Source: Apibacter muscae
GTDB lineage: Bacteria > Bacteroidota > Bacteroidia > Flavobacteriales > Weeksellaceae
Assembly: GCF_007845635.1 (NCBI RefSeq)
Contig: NZ_SELG01000041.1
Location: forward strand, 248,001-312,000
Length of the DNA stretch: 64,000 bases
Direction of reading: 5' to 3'
The notes under the pieces are model-generated. The model worked only from the letters and a program-made list of their open reading frames with translations, searched no databases and was not told where the DNA came from. The position numbers were made by a program, and so were the translations under genes. Below, one piece after another: positions 49,201 through 58,674 of this stretch (position 1 is its first letter; each line of letters opens with the position of its first letter).

Positions 49201-49944
49201 ATGAGTAAACCCATTATACATATAGAAAATTTAAAAAGAGAATTTAAAATGGGGTCAGAGATTGTTCAAGCGCTAAAAGGAATAAATCTTACGGTTCAAG
49301 AAGGAGAATTTTTAACCATTATGGGTTCCAGTGGATCAGGAAAATCTACCCTTTTAAATATTCTTGGATGTTTAGACCAGCCTTCCGAAGGTACTTATGA
49401 ATTAGACGGAGTAAGAGTTAAAAATTTATCCAAAGATCAGTTGGCTAGAATTAGAAATGAAAAAATAGGATTTGTCTTTCAGGCTTATAATCTATTGCCA
49501 AGAACCACCTGCATAGACAATGCAGAACTACCACTTATGTACAATTCAACGGTGTCTTCCAAAGAACGTAGAGAACGAGCGGTAACAGCTTTGAAGAGAG
49601 TGGGTTTGGAAAGTAGGTTAACCCATGTTCCCAGCCAACTATCCGGAGGTCAACAGCAACGGGTAGCTATTGCAAGAGCTTTAGTGAATCACCCAGTAAT
49701 ATTACTTGCAGACGAAGCTACCGGTAATTTAGATACCAAAACCTCCTATGAAGTTATGGCACTATTTCAAGAACTTAACGAACAAGGAATTACCATTGCA
49801 TTTGTAACTCACGAACCCGATATAGCTTTATTTAGTCATAGAACCATAGTTCTAAAAGATGGTTTTATTATTAAAGACGAAGCTATTAAAAATAGACTTA
49901 ATGCCTCGGATGAATTACAAAAATTATCCAACAAAACCGATTAA
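49201..49944 (+). CDS. ABC transporter ATP-binding protein (MacB ATPase)
   Basis: A 247-aa ATPase: Walker A GSSGSGKST, Q-loop FVFQAYNLL, signature LSGGQQQRVAIARAL, switch His VTHEPD. Walker B is followed by DEATGNLD instead of the usual DEPTGNLD, a change unlikely to abolish function. ATPase and permease are separate genes here, whereas E. coli MacB is one chain. Confidence 0.93.
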   Translation: MSKPIIHIENLKREFKMGSEIVQALKGINLTVQEGEFLTIMGSSGSGKSTLLNILGCLDQPSEGTYELDGVRVKNLSKDQLARIRNEKIGFVFQAYNLLPRTTCIDNAELPLMYNSTVSSKERRERAVTALKRVGLESRLTHVPSQLSGGQQQRVAIARALVNHPVILLADEATGNLDTKTSYEVMALFQELNEQGITIAFVTHEPDIALFSHRTIVLKDGFIIKDEAIKNRLNASDELQKLSNKTD

Positions 49945-49945
49945 A

Positions 49946-51166
49946 ATGAACTTATCTAACCTTTTTAAAATATCATTTCGAGCGATTTTGCTTAATAAGA
50001 TGAGAACTTTGCTAACTATGCTAGGAATCATCATTGGTGTTGCTTCCGTAATTGCTATGCTAGCCATTGGAGAAGGTTCTAAACAAAGTATAAAAGACAG
50101 TCTTTCTTCCATGGGTTCCAATATTATAACCATACGCCCAGGGGCTGGAAGACAAGGAGGCGTACGTTTAGATATGAGTGCTTCTCAAACTTTAACCTTA
50201 AAGGATCTAAATTTTCTTAGCAAAAATGCCAATTTAATCACAGAAATTTCCCCGGTGGTTAATGGCAGTGGACAATCCATACATGGAGCTAACAACTGGC
50301 CTACAACTCTCTACGGGGTTACTCCGGAATATCTATCTATTAGGAATTTAGAAATTCTTGATGGAAGTATGTTCACAACACAAGAAGTCAATTCTTATTC
50401 TAAAGTCTGCATTTTAGGTAAAACGGTTATAGATAATTTATTTCCCAATGGAGAAAATCCAATAGGACAAATCATTCGTTTCAATAAAATCCCATTAAAA
50501 GTTATAGGAACCCTTAGCCCTAAAGGGGAGAATGCTTTTGGGCAAGACCAAGACAATATAATTTTAGCACCTTTTACAACAATACAAAAAAGAGTTTTAG
50601 CTATAACTTACCTAAATTCCATTGTTGCATCAGCCGTTAGCGAAGAACAAGCATCCAATGCAGTAGATCAGCTTACAACATTAATGAGGGAATCCCATCA
50701 ATTAAATTCATCCGATCCAGATAACTTTAATATTTCCTCTCAACAAGAAATACTTTCAACCATGAATTCCACCAGTGAAATGCTAACTATACTTTTAGTG
50801 GCAATTGCAAGCATTTCCTTGCTTGTAGGAGGAATAGGCATTATGAATATTATGTATGTATCCGTAAAAGAACGTACCCGAGAAATAGGTTTGAGAATGG
50901 CTGTAGGAGCCAAAGGAAAAGATATTCTTATGCAATTCTTAATAGAATCTATTCTTATTAGTTTTACAGGAGGAGCCATAGGAGTTTTAATTGGTTTAAT
51001 ATCTACGTACAGTATTAAAACTTTTGCAGGCTGGCCGGTAAGCATAACTCTTTTTTCCATATTTATTTCCTTCGCAGTATGTACAGTTACCGGAATATTT
51101 TTTGGATGGTATCCTGCCAAAAAAGCCTCTGATTTAGACCCTATTGATGCATTAAGATATGAATAA
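49946..51166 (+). CDS. ABC transporter permease (MacB membrane subunit)
   Basis: The ATG at 49946 gives 406 aa (MNLSNLFKISFRAILLNKMRTLLTMLGI), starting one base after the ATPase stop. The longer frame reaching back to 49859 is an overlap artefact. It has an N-terminal helix (LLTMLGIIIGVASVIAMLAIG), a periplasmic MacB_PCD domain, and three C-terminal helices with IMNIMYVSVKERTREIGLRMAVGAK. It ends AKKASDLDPIDALRYE. With the upstream genes it forms a MacAB-TolC-like tripartite exporter. Confidence 0.92.
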   Translation: MNLSNLFKISFRAILLNKMRTLLTMLGIIIGVASVIAMLAIGEGSKQSIKDSLSSMGSNIITIRPGAGRQGGVRLDMSASQTLTLKDLNFLSKNANLITEISPVVNGSGQSIHGANNWPTTLYGVTPEYLSIRNLEILDGSMFTTQEVNSYSKVCILGKTVIDNLFPNGENPIGQIIRFNKIPLKVIGTLSPKGENAFGQDQDNIILAPFTTIQKRVLAITYLNSIVASAVSEEQASNAVDQLTTLMRESHQLNSSDPDNFNISSQQEILSTMNSTSEMLTILLVAIASISLLVGGIGIMNIMYVSVKERTREIGLRMAVGAKGKDILMQFLIESILISFTGGAIGVLIGLISTYSIKTFAGWPVSITLFSIFISFAVCTVTGIFFGWYPAKKASDLDPIDALRYE

Positions 51167-52211
51167 ATTTCGCCTTTTACAAAACAAAAAATTAGTATAT
51201 TTTCTGCACTTTGTCGTTTGGGGAGTACTTTTCATTTCGCCTTATTTATTCTCTTATGGACAAGAAGAATTATCGTTTGTAGCAAGAAGGTCCTGGGTAT
51301 CTTTATTAATCTATGCTTTTTTGTTTTATATTAATTATTTATGGCTGATAAAAAAATTTATTTTCAACAATAAAATTTTAATTTTTATAACAATAAATGT
51401 TATTGTTATAGCTCTATTAGTGATATTAAAGCACGAGTTAATATTTAAACTGCTTACAGAAGATCCTCATTTTAGAATACCATCCAGACCCTCACGTTCC
51501 TTTTTTATATATTTTGATAGCATTTCTATGATTATTCCCATGGTATTTGCTCTTGCATTTCGTATTAGCGAACGTTGGGTAAAAACTGAATCAGAAAAAA
51601 ATGAAGTTGAAAATTATAAATTGCAAGCCGAGTTGCAGCATTTAAAATACCAAATTCAACCTCATTTTTTCTTCAATTCTTTAAACAATATATATTCATT
51701 GGTAGATATTTCACCGGAAAAAGCTAAAGAAACCATACATAGCTTAAGCAAGCTGATGAGATATTTGCTCTATGAATCCAATACAGAAACCGTACGATTA
51801 GAAAAAGAGATAGAATTTTTAAACAAATATATTGAGTTAATGAAGCTAAGGCTTACAGAGAAAACCCAAGTGAAAGTAAACTTTCCTAAAATTAGTTCAT
51901 CCATACAAATTCCTCCTTTATTATTTATTTCAATTATTGAAAATGCATTTAAACACGGAGTTTCCGCCACACAAACTTCTGTGATAGAATTTTCCATGAA
52001 ATTGTGGGAGGATAGAATTTCTTTATTTTCTAAAAACCATAATTTTCAAAAAAGTATAACGGATAAAAGCGGTTCCGGAATTGGTATACAAAACTTAAAA
52101 AAAAGATTGGATCTTTTATATCCCAATCAATACGAATATAGTTCAGAAATTTGTGGGAATGAATTTATTGTTAATTTAGAGATTAAATTAAAAACAAATG
52201 AATTCCAATAA
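51159..52211 (+). CDS. LytS/YehU-type sensor histidine kinase
   Basis: This 350-aa protein has four N-terminal membrane helices (about residues 12-140), a short coiled coil, then the His_kinase domain. The phospho-accepting His is in QIQPHFFFNSLNNIYSL, and the HATPase domain has IENAFKHGVS and SGIGIQNLKKRLDLLY. The start overlaps the permease end by eight bases and the end overlaps the regulator by 14. The kinase is therefore part of the efflux operon and probably senses its substrate or envelope stress. Confidence 0.92.
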   Translation: MNKFRLLQNKKLVYFLHFVVWGVLFISPYLFSYGQEELSFVARRSWVSLLIYAFLFYINYLWLIKKFIFNNKILIFITINVIVIALLVILKHELIFKLLTEDPHFRIPSRPSRSFFIYFDSISMIIPMVFALAFRISERWVKTESEKNEVENYKLQAELQHLKYQIQPHFFFNSLNNIYSLVDISPEKAKETIHSLSKLMRYLLYESNTETVRLEKEIEFLNKYIELMKLRLTEKTQVKVNFPKISSSIQIPPLLFISIIENAFKHGVSATQTSVIEFSMKLWEDRISLFSKNHNFQKSITDKSGSGIGIQNLKKRLDLLYPNQYEYSSEICGNEFIVNLEIKLKTNEFQ

Positions 52212-52935
52212 AATATCTTGCATAATCGTAGATGATGAGCCTATGGCGCTTCAACTAATTGAAAATTATGTAAACCAAACGGCGTATTTAGAACTAATAG
52301 GAAAATTTAACAACGCTATTGAAGTTCTGGACTTCATAAATAAACAAAAAGTTGATTTAATTTTTTTAGATATACAAATGCCAGAATTGAATGGCTTACA
52401 ATTGGCAGAAACCATAAAAGACCATACCAAAATAATATTTACAACGGCATTCGATCAATATGCCCTAGAAGGATATAAAGTAAATGCATTGGATTATCTT
52501 TTAAAACCTTTTGATTATAAGGAATTTATATTAGCGACAAACAAAGCGAAAGAATGGTTTGAATTAATTCATGCAAAAGAGCAAAAAGAGTTAGATAAAA
52601 AACAATCTCCGGAGTATTTTTTTGTAAAGTCAGAATACAGACAAATAAAAATAAGCTTTCATAAAATTTTATATATAGAAGGTTTAAAAGATTATGTGAA
52701 AATTTGGTTAAAAGATGAGCCTAAACCAATTCTAACTTTAATGAGTTTAAAAAAATTGGAAGAAGAGTTACCCAAAGATCGATTTATGCGGGTACATAGA
52801 TCTTTTATTATCTCTCTTGAACATATACAATCCATAGAAAAAAATCAAGTCATTATCCATCAGCAATACATTACCATATCAGACCAGCATAAAGAAAGTT
52901 TTTACAAATTCATACAATCAAATTCCATAAATTAA
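52198..52935 (+). CDS. LytTR-family response regulator
   Basis: A 245-aa regulator. The receiver domain has acidic IIVDDEP and phospho-acceptor D58 in LIFLDIQMPELNG, with TTAFDQYALEGYKVNALDYLLKPF after it. The C-terminal LytTR DNA-binding domain spans about residues 140-240 (EYRQIKISFHKILYIEGLKDYV, FMRVHRSFIISLEHI). Partner of the overlapping histidine kinase; it likely controls this efflux operon. Confidence 0.93.
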   Translation: MNSNKISCIIVDDEPMALQLIENYVNQTAYLELIGKFNNAIEVLDFINKQKVDLIFLDIQMPELNGLQLAETIKDHTKIIFTTAFDQYALEGYKVNALDYLLKPFDYKEFILATNKAKEWFELIHAKEQKELDKKQSPEYFFVKSEYRQIKISFHKILYIEGLKDYVKIWLKDEPKPILTLMSLKKLEEELPKDRFMRVHRSFIISLEHIQSIEKNQVIIHQQYITISDQHKESFYKFIQSNSIN

Positions 52936-52965
52936 GGAGACAAAAACATTGGCACGAGTAGTTTT

Positions 52966-53513
52966 ATGAAAGAGTATAAATTTTATGGAATTAATTTTAA
53001 AGCAGGGCTAAAGATAGTTTTTTTTATTGTAGTTTTTTTTTAACCCTGTTTTTATTTATACTAATTATTTATGCTTTAGCTCCTTTTTTAAAAGGTAATG
53101 GAATATTTAAAATAGACATTGCAATTTCTCTACTTTACGCAGGTTTATTTTTGTTATGGATTGCTACTCAATTAAAAAAACATTGGGAAATTATTTATGA
53201 TCTGTCTCATTTAACTATTACTTAGTTCAATAAGGAATGGATGGTAACTCTTGAACAACTCCATGTAATTACCAATTGATGTAAATAATAATTTTTTGTT
53301 ATTTAACCCTCTGCACCCTAACCGTTAAAATTAAAATTTGAACCAGCATTAATTTTTTTAGCACCTTTTTCAAAACCGAAGGTTTTAAAAGAATTAGAAA
53401 ATTTTGTATCAACCTTAAATCCCTATATTGATATAAAATTTTACACTTACGGATATAAGCAAGAATTTTCCTCTAATTATCGAGAAAATATAATGTATCT
53501 AAGGAAAATTTAG
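52966..53513 (+). pseudogene. Decayed gene for a small membrane protein
   Basis: From an ATG at 52966 the frame encodes MKEYKFYGINFKAGLKIVFF and then a membrane helix. It breaks in a T tract near 53040 (TAA at 53041-53043). Another frame continues with LFLFILIIYALAPFLKGNG and a second helix up to an in-frame TAG at 53223-53225, then FNKEWMVTLEQLHVIT. A further frame change occurs near 53275. The end is open from 53322 to TAG at 53511-53513 (KFEPALIFLAPFSKPKVLKE ...). At least three lesions are visible. The original product, about 180 aa with two helices and a soluble tail, is unknown. This fills the long gap after the two-component system. Confidence 0.7.
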
Positions 53514-53517
53514 AAAA

Positions 53518-54378
53518 TTATATTTTTATAGCTTCAAAATGTTGGGAAGGATTAGCAATTTCTTCTTGCGCCGCTACCAATTGCAATTCATATTCTCCCC
53601 GCTTATAGGTTTCCAACATTACCGCATAAACGGCTGCAGTAGTCGCTTCCAATGCTTCTTTACCATTTTTACCTAGTAATAAATGCGTCAACAATAAACC
53701 TGAGGTTAAATCTCCAACTCCTACCGGTTGTCGAGTACCAAAATCAAATAAAGGTCGTGCAATATGCCAAACTTCGTCCTTCGTAGATAGGATCATTTCA
53801 AATTGATCTGAACTTTTAGCTGCTTTGCTTAAATGTTTCACTAATACAATGTTCACCCCTTTTTGGTGTAATATCTTGATTCCTTGCAAAACATCGTCCA
53901 TATGATTGATGGTTAAGCCTGTCAGTATTTCAAGTTCTAATAAATTAGGCGCCATAATGTCACTTACTTGAATGGCTTCATTTTTAAAAAAATCTGATAC
54001 TCCTTCCGCTACTATGCAGCCTTTCTCTGGATGCCCCATCACAGGGTCGCAAAAATAAATAGCATTCGGATTGATGGATTTAATTTTTTTTACTATTTCT
54101 AAAATAGCTTTTCCCTGTTCCGGAGAGCCAATATAACCGTTTAGAATAGCATTACATTTATTTAATTGTTGTATGTTGTCTATACCTTCAACAATTTCCA
54201 ATAAGTGGTGGGCAGGCATAACCTCACCCGTCCATTTACCATACTGTGTGTGATTGGAAAATTGTACGGTATTTAAAGACCACACACCTACCCCACATCG
54301 TTGCATAGGGAACTCTGCGGCACTATTTCCTGCATGCCCAAATACGACATGTGACTGAATGGATAAAATATTTTTCAT
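53518..54378 (-). CDS. pdxY: Pyridoxal kinase PdxY
   Basis: The ATG at 54378 gives 286 aa ([20 protein letters not shown]); a longer frame begins at 54408. PfkB/ribokinase-superfamily markers: [20 protein letters not shown] near the start, [23 protein letters not shown] and the anion-hole/catalytic Asp in [12 protein letters not shown]. It phosphorylates pyridoxal in vitamin B6 salvage. Confidence 0.92.
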   Translation of the reverse strand: MKNILSIQSHVVFGHAGNSAAEFPMQRCGVGVWSLNTVQFSNHTQYGKWTGEVMPAHHLLEIVEGIDNIQQLNKCNAILNGYIGSPEQGKAILEIVKKIKSINPNAIYFCDPVMGHPEKGCIVAEGVSDFFKNEAIQVSDIMAPNLLELEILTGLTINHMDDVLQGIKILHQKGVNIVLVKHLSKAAKSSDQFEMILSTKDEVWHIARPLFDFGTRQPVGVGDLTSGLLLTHLLLGKNGKEALEATTAAVYAVMLETYKRGEYELQLVAAQEEIANPSQHFEAIKI

Positions 54379-54505
54379 CCTTAAATTTACTTTTATTTTA
54401 GGAAGCAAATCTATACAAATTATTTGTAAAAAAATATGAAAACTATAAGCTGTCAGGTACTCGGTAAATATATGTTAAACCACAGACAAACTAGTAATTT
54501 GGTAC

Positions 54506-54513
54506 TACTTTTG
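54506..54513 (+). promoter_or_regulatory. -7 promoter element for the HtrA gene
   Basis: TACTTTTG, 34 bases before the ATG. No good -33 element at standard spacing. Confidence 0.4.
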
Positions 54514-54547
54514 AAATGAGAAATAACTAATAATTCAATTTAGTTTA

Positions 54548-56110
54548 ATGACTATGAATAATAAAAAAAGCAAATTTCAAATTAAAAAAGTAGCTTCTTA
54601 TATCCTTATGGGAGTTGCAGGAGCTGCACTGTCCGTAGGTGTTTTTTCTGCAATGAAAAAAAACACAAATCTTAGTGATTTCGAAATATTTAAAAAAGAC
54701 CAAAATGAAAAAGGCTATTTCCAATCGGCAAGCTATAGCACTGCAAGCTATAACCCGCCCGATCTAACGGTAGCCGCTGAAAAAACCATCAATGCAGTGG
54801 TAAGCGTTAAGAATTATTCTTCCTACAGCCCACAGCAACAAAGACAACAGTTTATTGATCCTTTTGATTTCTTTTTCGGAGATCCTTTTAATAATTCACC
54901 TCGAAGATCACAACCTCAACAACCCAAAGATACACCTAACGGTTTAGGTTCCGGAGTAATTATCTCATCAGACGGTTATATAGTAACCAACAATCATGTT
55001 ATTGACGGCGCTGATAAAATCGAAATTACCCTTAACAACCAAAAAACTTATACCGCTACCTTAGTTGGGACTGATCCCAATTCAGACATAGCTTTACTAA
55101 AAATTGAAGAAAAAGGCTTGCCTTTTTTAAATTTTTATGATTCGGACAATGTAAAGGTGGGTGAATGGGTTTTAGCTGTGGGTAATCCATTTGGATTAAC
55201 TTCTACCGTGACTGCGGGGATTATCTCAGCCAAAGGACGTAGTTTAGATATACTAAGATCTAACTCTAAAAACCCTATTGAATCTTTTATACAAACCGAT
55301 GCGGCTGTAAACCCTGGGAATAGTGGTGGTGCTTTGGTTAATACCAACGGCGATCTTATAGGTATAAATACTGCTATTGCTTCCCATTCCGGTGCGGGTA
55401 CTTTTGAAGGTTATAGCTTTGCTGTACCGTCTAACATTGCTAAAAAAATTGTAGAAGATATTAGAAAATACGGTTTGGTGCAAAGAGGATATTTAGGGAT
55501 TGGGGCTTTAGATATGAGTGATGATTCTGCGGTTAAACAATACAATGCAAAAAATAAAACTTCTTACAAATCTCAACAAGGGGTTTTAGTTACCGAAGTT
55601 CAGGAAGACGGTGGCGCTAAAGATGCTGGCATAAAAAAAGGAGATATTATTACCCAAATTGATGGGGTTACTATAAGAAACTTCCCTACCCTTTCCGGAA
55701 TTATTGGTGAAAAGAGACCGGGAGACAACGTTTCTGTAACGATTATGAGAGACGGTAGTTTAAAATCTTTTAAAGTAAAAGTAAAAGACGCACAAGGAGG
55801 AACTTCTGTAAAAACTAAAGCAGATTTATCGGTGACTGAAAAATTAGGAGGAGAATTTACTTCTTTAACCGAGCAAGAAAAAGTGAATTACGGGCTTGAA
55901 TCCGGGGTGGTTGTTACCAACGTGGATGCCAACGGAAAACTTAGATCCATTGGAATAAACGAAGGTTTCATTATTATGGAAATCAATGATAAACCTGTAA
56001 ATAGTGACAAAGACATTGAAAGATTATTAAAAAATTACAACGGTACTGTTTCTGTAAAATACGTAGATCCTTACGGTAGATTTTATAGAAGGGGTTTCAA
56101 AATGAATTAA
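54548..56110 (+). CDS. Do-family periplasmic serine protease (DegP/HtrA)
   Basis: This 520-aa protein has an N-terminal membrane/signal segment (about 16-35). The trypsin-like domain shows the full triad: H150 in VTNNHVID, D180 in NSDIALLKI and S259 in NPGNSGGALV. Two PDZ domains follow (about 310-410 and 430-515, the first with GVLVTEVQEDGGAKDAGIKKGD). It degrades or refolds damaged envelope proteins. The start may be at the first or third codon (both ATG). Confidence 0.94.
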   Translation: MTMNNKKSKFQIKKVASYILMGVAGAALSVGVFSAMKKNTNLSDFEIFKKDQNEKGYFQSASYSTASYNPPDLTVAAEKTINAVVSVKNYSSYSPQQQRQQFIDPFDFFFGDPFNNSPRRSQPQQPKDTPNGLGSGVIISSDGYIVTNNHVIDGADKIEITLNNQKTYTATLVGTDPNSDIALLKIEEKGLPFLNFYDSDNVKVGEWVLAVGNPFGLTSTVTAGIISAKGRSLDILRSNSKNPIESFIQTDAAVNPGNSGGALVNTNGDLIGINTAIASHSGAGTFEGYSFAVPSNIAKKIVEDIRKYGLVQRGYLGIGALDMSDDSAVKQYNAKNKTSYKSQQGVLVTEVQEDGGAKDAGIKKGDIITQIDGVTIRNFPTLSGIIGEKRPGDNVSVTIMRDGSLKSFKVKVKDAQGGTSVKTKADLSVTEKLGGEFTSLTEQEKVNYGLESGVVVTNVDANGKLRSIGINEGFIIMEINDKPVNSDKDIERLLKNYNGTVSVKYVDPYGRFYRRGFKMN

Positions 56111-56133
56111 TAATTGAAAAATATCAACCTATA

Positions 56134-56165
56134 AAAAAGCATCCGTATCAATACGGATGCTTTTT
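56134..56165 (+). terminator. Terminator after the HtrA gene
   Basis: A 15-bp perfect inverted repeat (56134-56148 with 56151-56165) with a 2-base centre and a T run. Between it and the CRISPR promoter (56166-56372) no gene is visible. Confidence 0.85.
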
Positions 56166-56372
56166 CTTATTAATGCTTTTTCTATTTAATTATTTAATAA
56201 CTTCAATATAAATTAAGCTCTGAAAACAAGGTATAGTGGTGATTTTAAAATATTCTTGTTTTATAAAGCATACCACGATCTTTTTAGTTTATATCTAGTA
56301 TTGAAGTATTGAAAATGAAACTTTTTAAAAATTAGGTTAATAATATAATATATTAAACTATCATGATATGCC

Positions 56373-56402
56373 TTGTTTGATAAATTAAATTTTATACCTT
56401 TG
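56373..56402 (+). promoter_or_regulatory. Promoter-like element upstream of the CRISPR array
   Basis: TTG at 56373-56375, a 19-base spacer and TACCTTTG at 56395-56402, matching the Bacteroidota pattern. Predicted transcription would begin about 30 bases before the first, degenerate repeat and run through the array on the plus strand. Confidence 0.55.
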
Positions 56403-56440
56403 TAAAAGTTTAAACAAGGATATTTTTATAACTATAAAGG

Positions 56441-57322
56441 TTTGTGAGTCCCTTTCCATTTATATCTTTACAGTAGTTGTAACAATAATAACAAGTTTTT
56501 GACATTATTATCATTCTTTGTGAGCTCCTTTCATTTTGTATCTTTACAGCAGTTGTTACAACGCGCCTGGTAAAGGTTGCCCGTCATCGTATGTTGTGAG
56601 TTCCTTTCATTTTGTATCTTTACAGCAGTTGTTACAACGCGCCTGGTAAAGGTTGCCCGTCATCGTATGTTGTGAGTTCCTTTCATTTTGTATCTTTACA
56701 ACAGTTGTTACAACATTACTGTATTCTAATTTATTCATTTTTATGTTGTGAGTTCCTTTCATTTTATATCTTTACAACAGTTGTTACAACATTTTCCATA
56801 GTTTTAAATTATTTAGCATAGTTGTGAGTTCCTTTCATTTTGTATCTTTACAACAGTTGTTACAACGTGTAGTACCTGTTCTTATCCCTGTAGTATGTTG
56901 TGAGTTCCTTTCATTTTGTATCTTTACAACAGTTGTTACAACCTTCTTGGTTGATTGCTTCTAATTCATCCAGTTGTGAGTTCCTTTCATTTTGTATCTT
57001 TACAACAGTTGTTACAACTATTTCATTTATTTCTTTTGATGTAGGCTCGTTGTGAGTTCCTTTCATTTTGTATCTTTACAACAGTTGTTACAACTTCATC
57101 CTTCGTATTCTCTCCATAATAGGCGTTGTGAGTTCCTTTCATTTTGTATCTTTACAACAGTTGTTACAACGTAACAGTAAAAGGGAAGAACGGCGAGCTT
57201 GTTGTGAGTTCCTTTCATTTTGTATCTTTACAACAGTTGTTACAACAATTTATCTTTGATTAAATTTTGAGTATTGGTTGTGAGTTCCTTTCATTTTGTA
57301 TCTTTACAACAGTTGTTACAAC
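56441..57322 (+). CRISPR. Type II-C CRISPR array, 12 repeats and 11 spacers
   Basis: Repeats of 46 bp (beginning GTTGTGAGTTCCTTTCATTT and ending CAACAGTTGTTACAAC) alternate with 30-bp spacers in an exact 76-bp period. Repeat starts: 56441, 56517, 56593, 56669, 56745, 56821, 56897, 56973, 57049, 57125, 57201 and 57277. The first differs from consensus at about nine positions and the second at three; the third and fifth have one change each; the rest are identical. Spacers 2 and 3 (56563-56592 and 56639-56668) are identical. Orientation is set by tracrRNA pairing: the crRNA is read from the plus strand. Degeneracy at the left end suggests that new units are added at the cas2-proximal side. Confidence 0.98.
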
Positions 57323-57388
57323 CTCTAATCCTACAAAGGGTTGATAGATAAATATTTAGAAGCTCAATTAGGATTTAAAAAAAGAATT

Positions 57389-57424
57389 AAAAGCCATAAG
57401 AAAAAAACTTTTCTTATGGCTTTT
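57389..57424. terminator. Bidirectional terminator between array and cas2
   Basis: A 16-bp perfect inverted repeat (57389-57404 with 57409-57424) with a 4-base loop and T runs in both directions. It would stop both plus-strand array transcripts and the minus-strand cas operon. Confidence 0.85.
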
Positions 57425-57436
57425 TGATTTTCTAAC

Positions 57437-58662
<1,226 letters not shown>

Positions 58663-58674
58663 GAGTTTACAATT

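Noticed and set aside
49859-49945. N-terminal extension of the MacB permease overlapping the ATPase gene
   Set aside because: The extension has no helix or signal features and is the ATPase C-terminus in another frame; the ATG at 49946 starts a typical MacB N-terminus.
56612-57259. Plus-strand open frames of 63-69 codons inside the CRISPR array
   Set aside because: They arise from translating the 46-bp repeat; the amino-acid pattern repeats with the array period.
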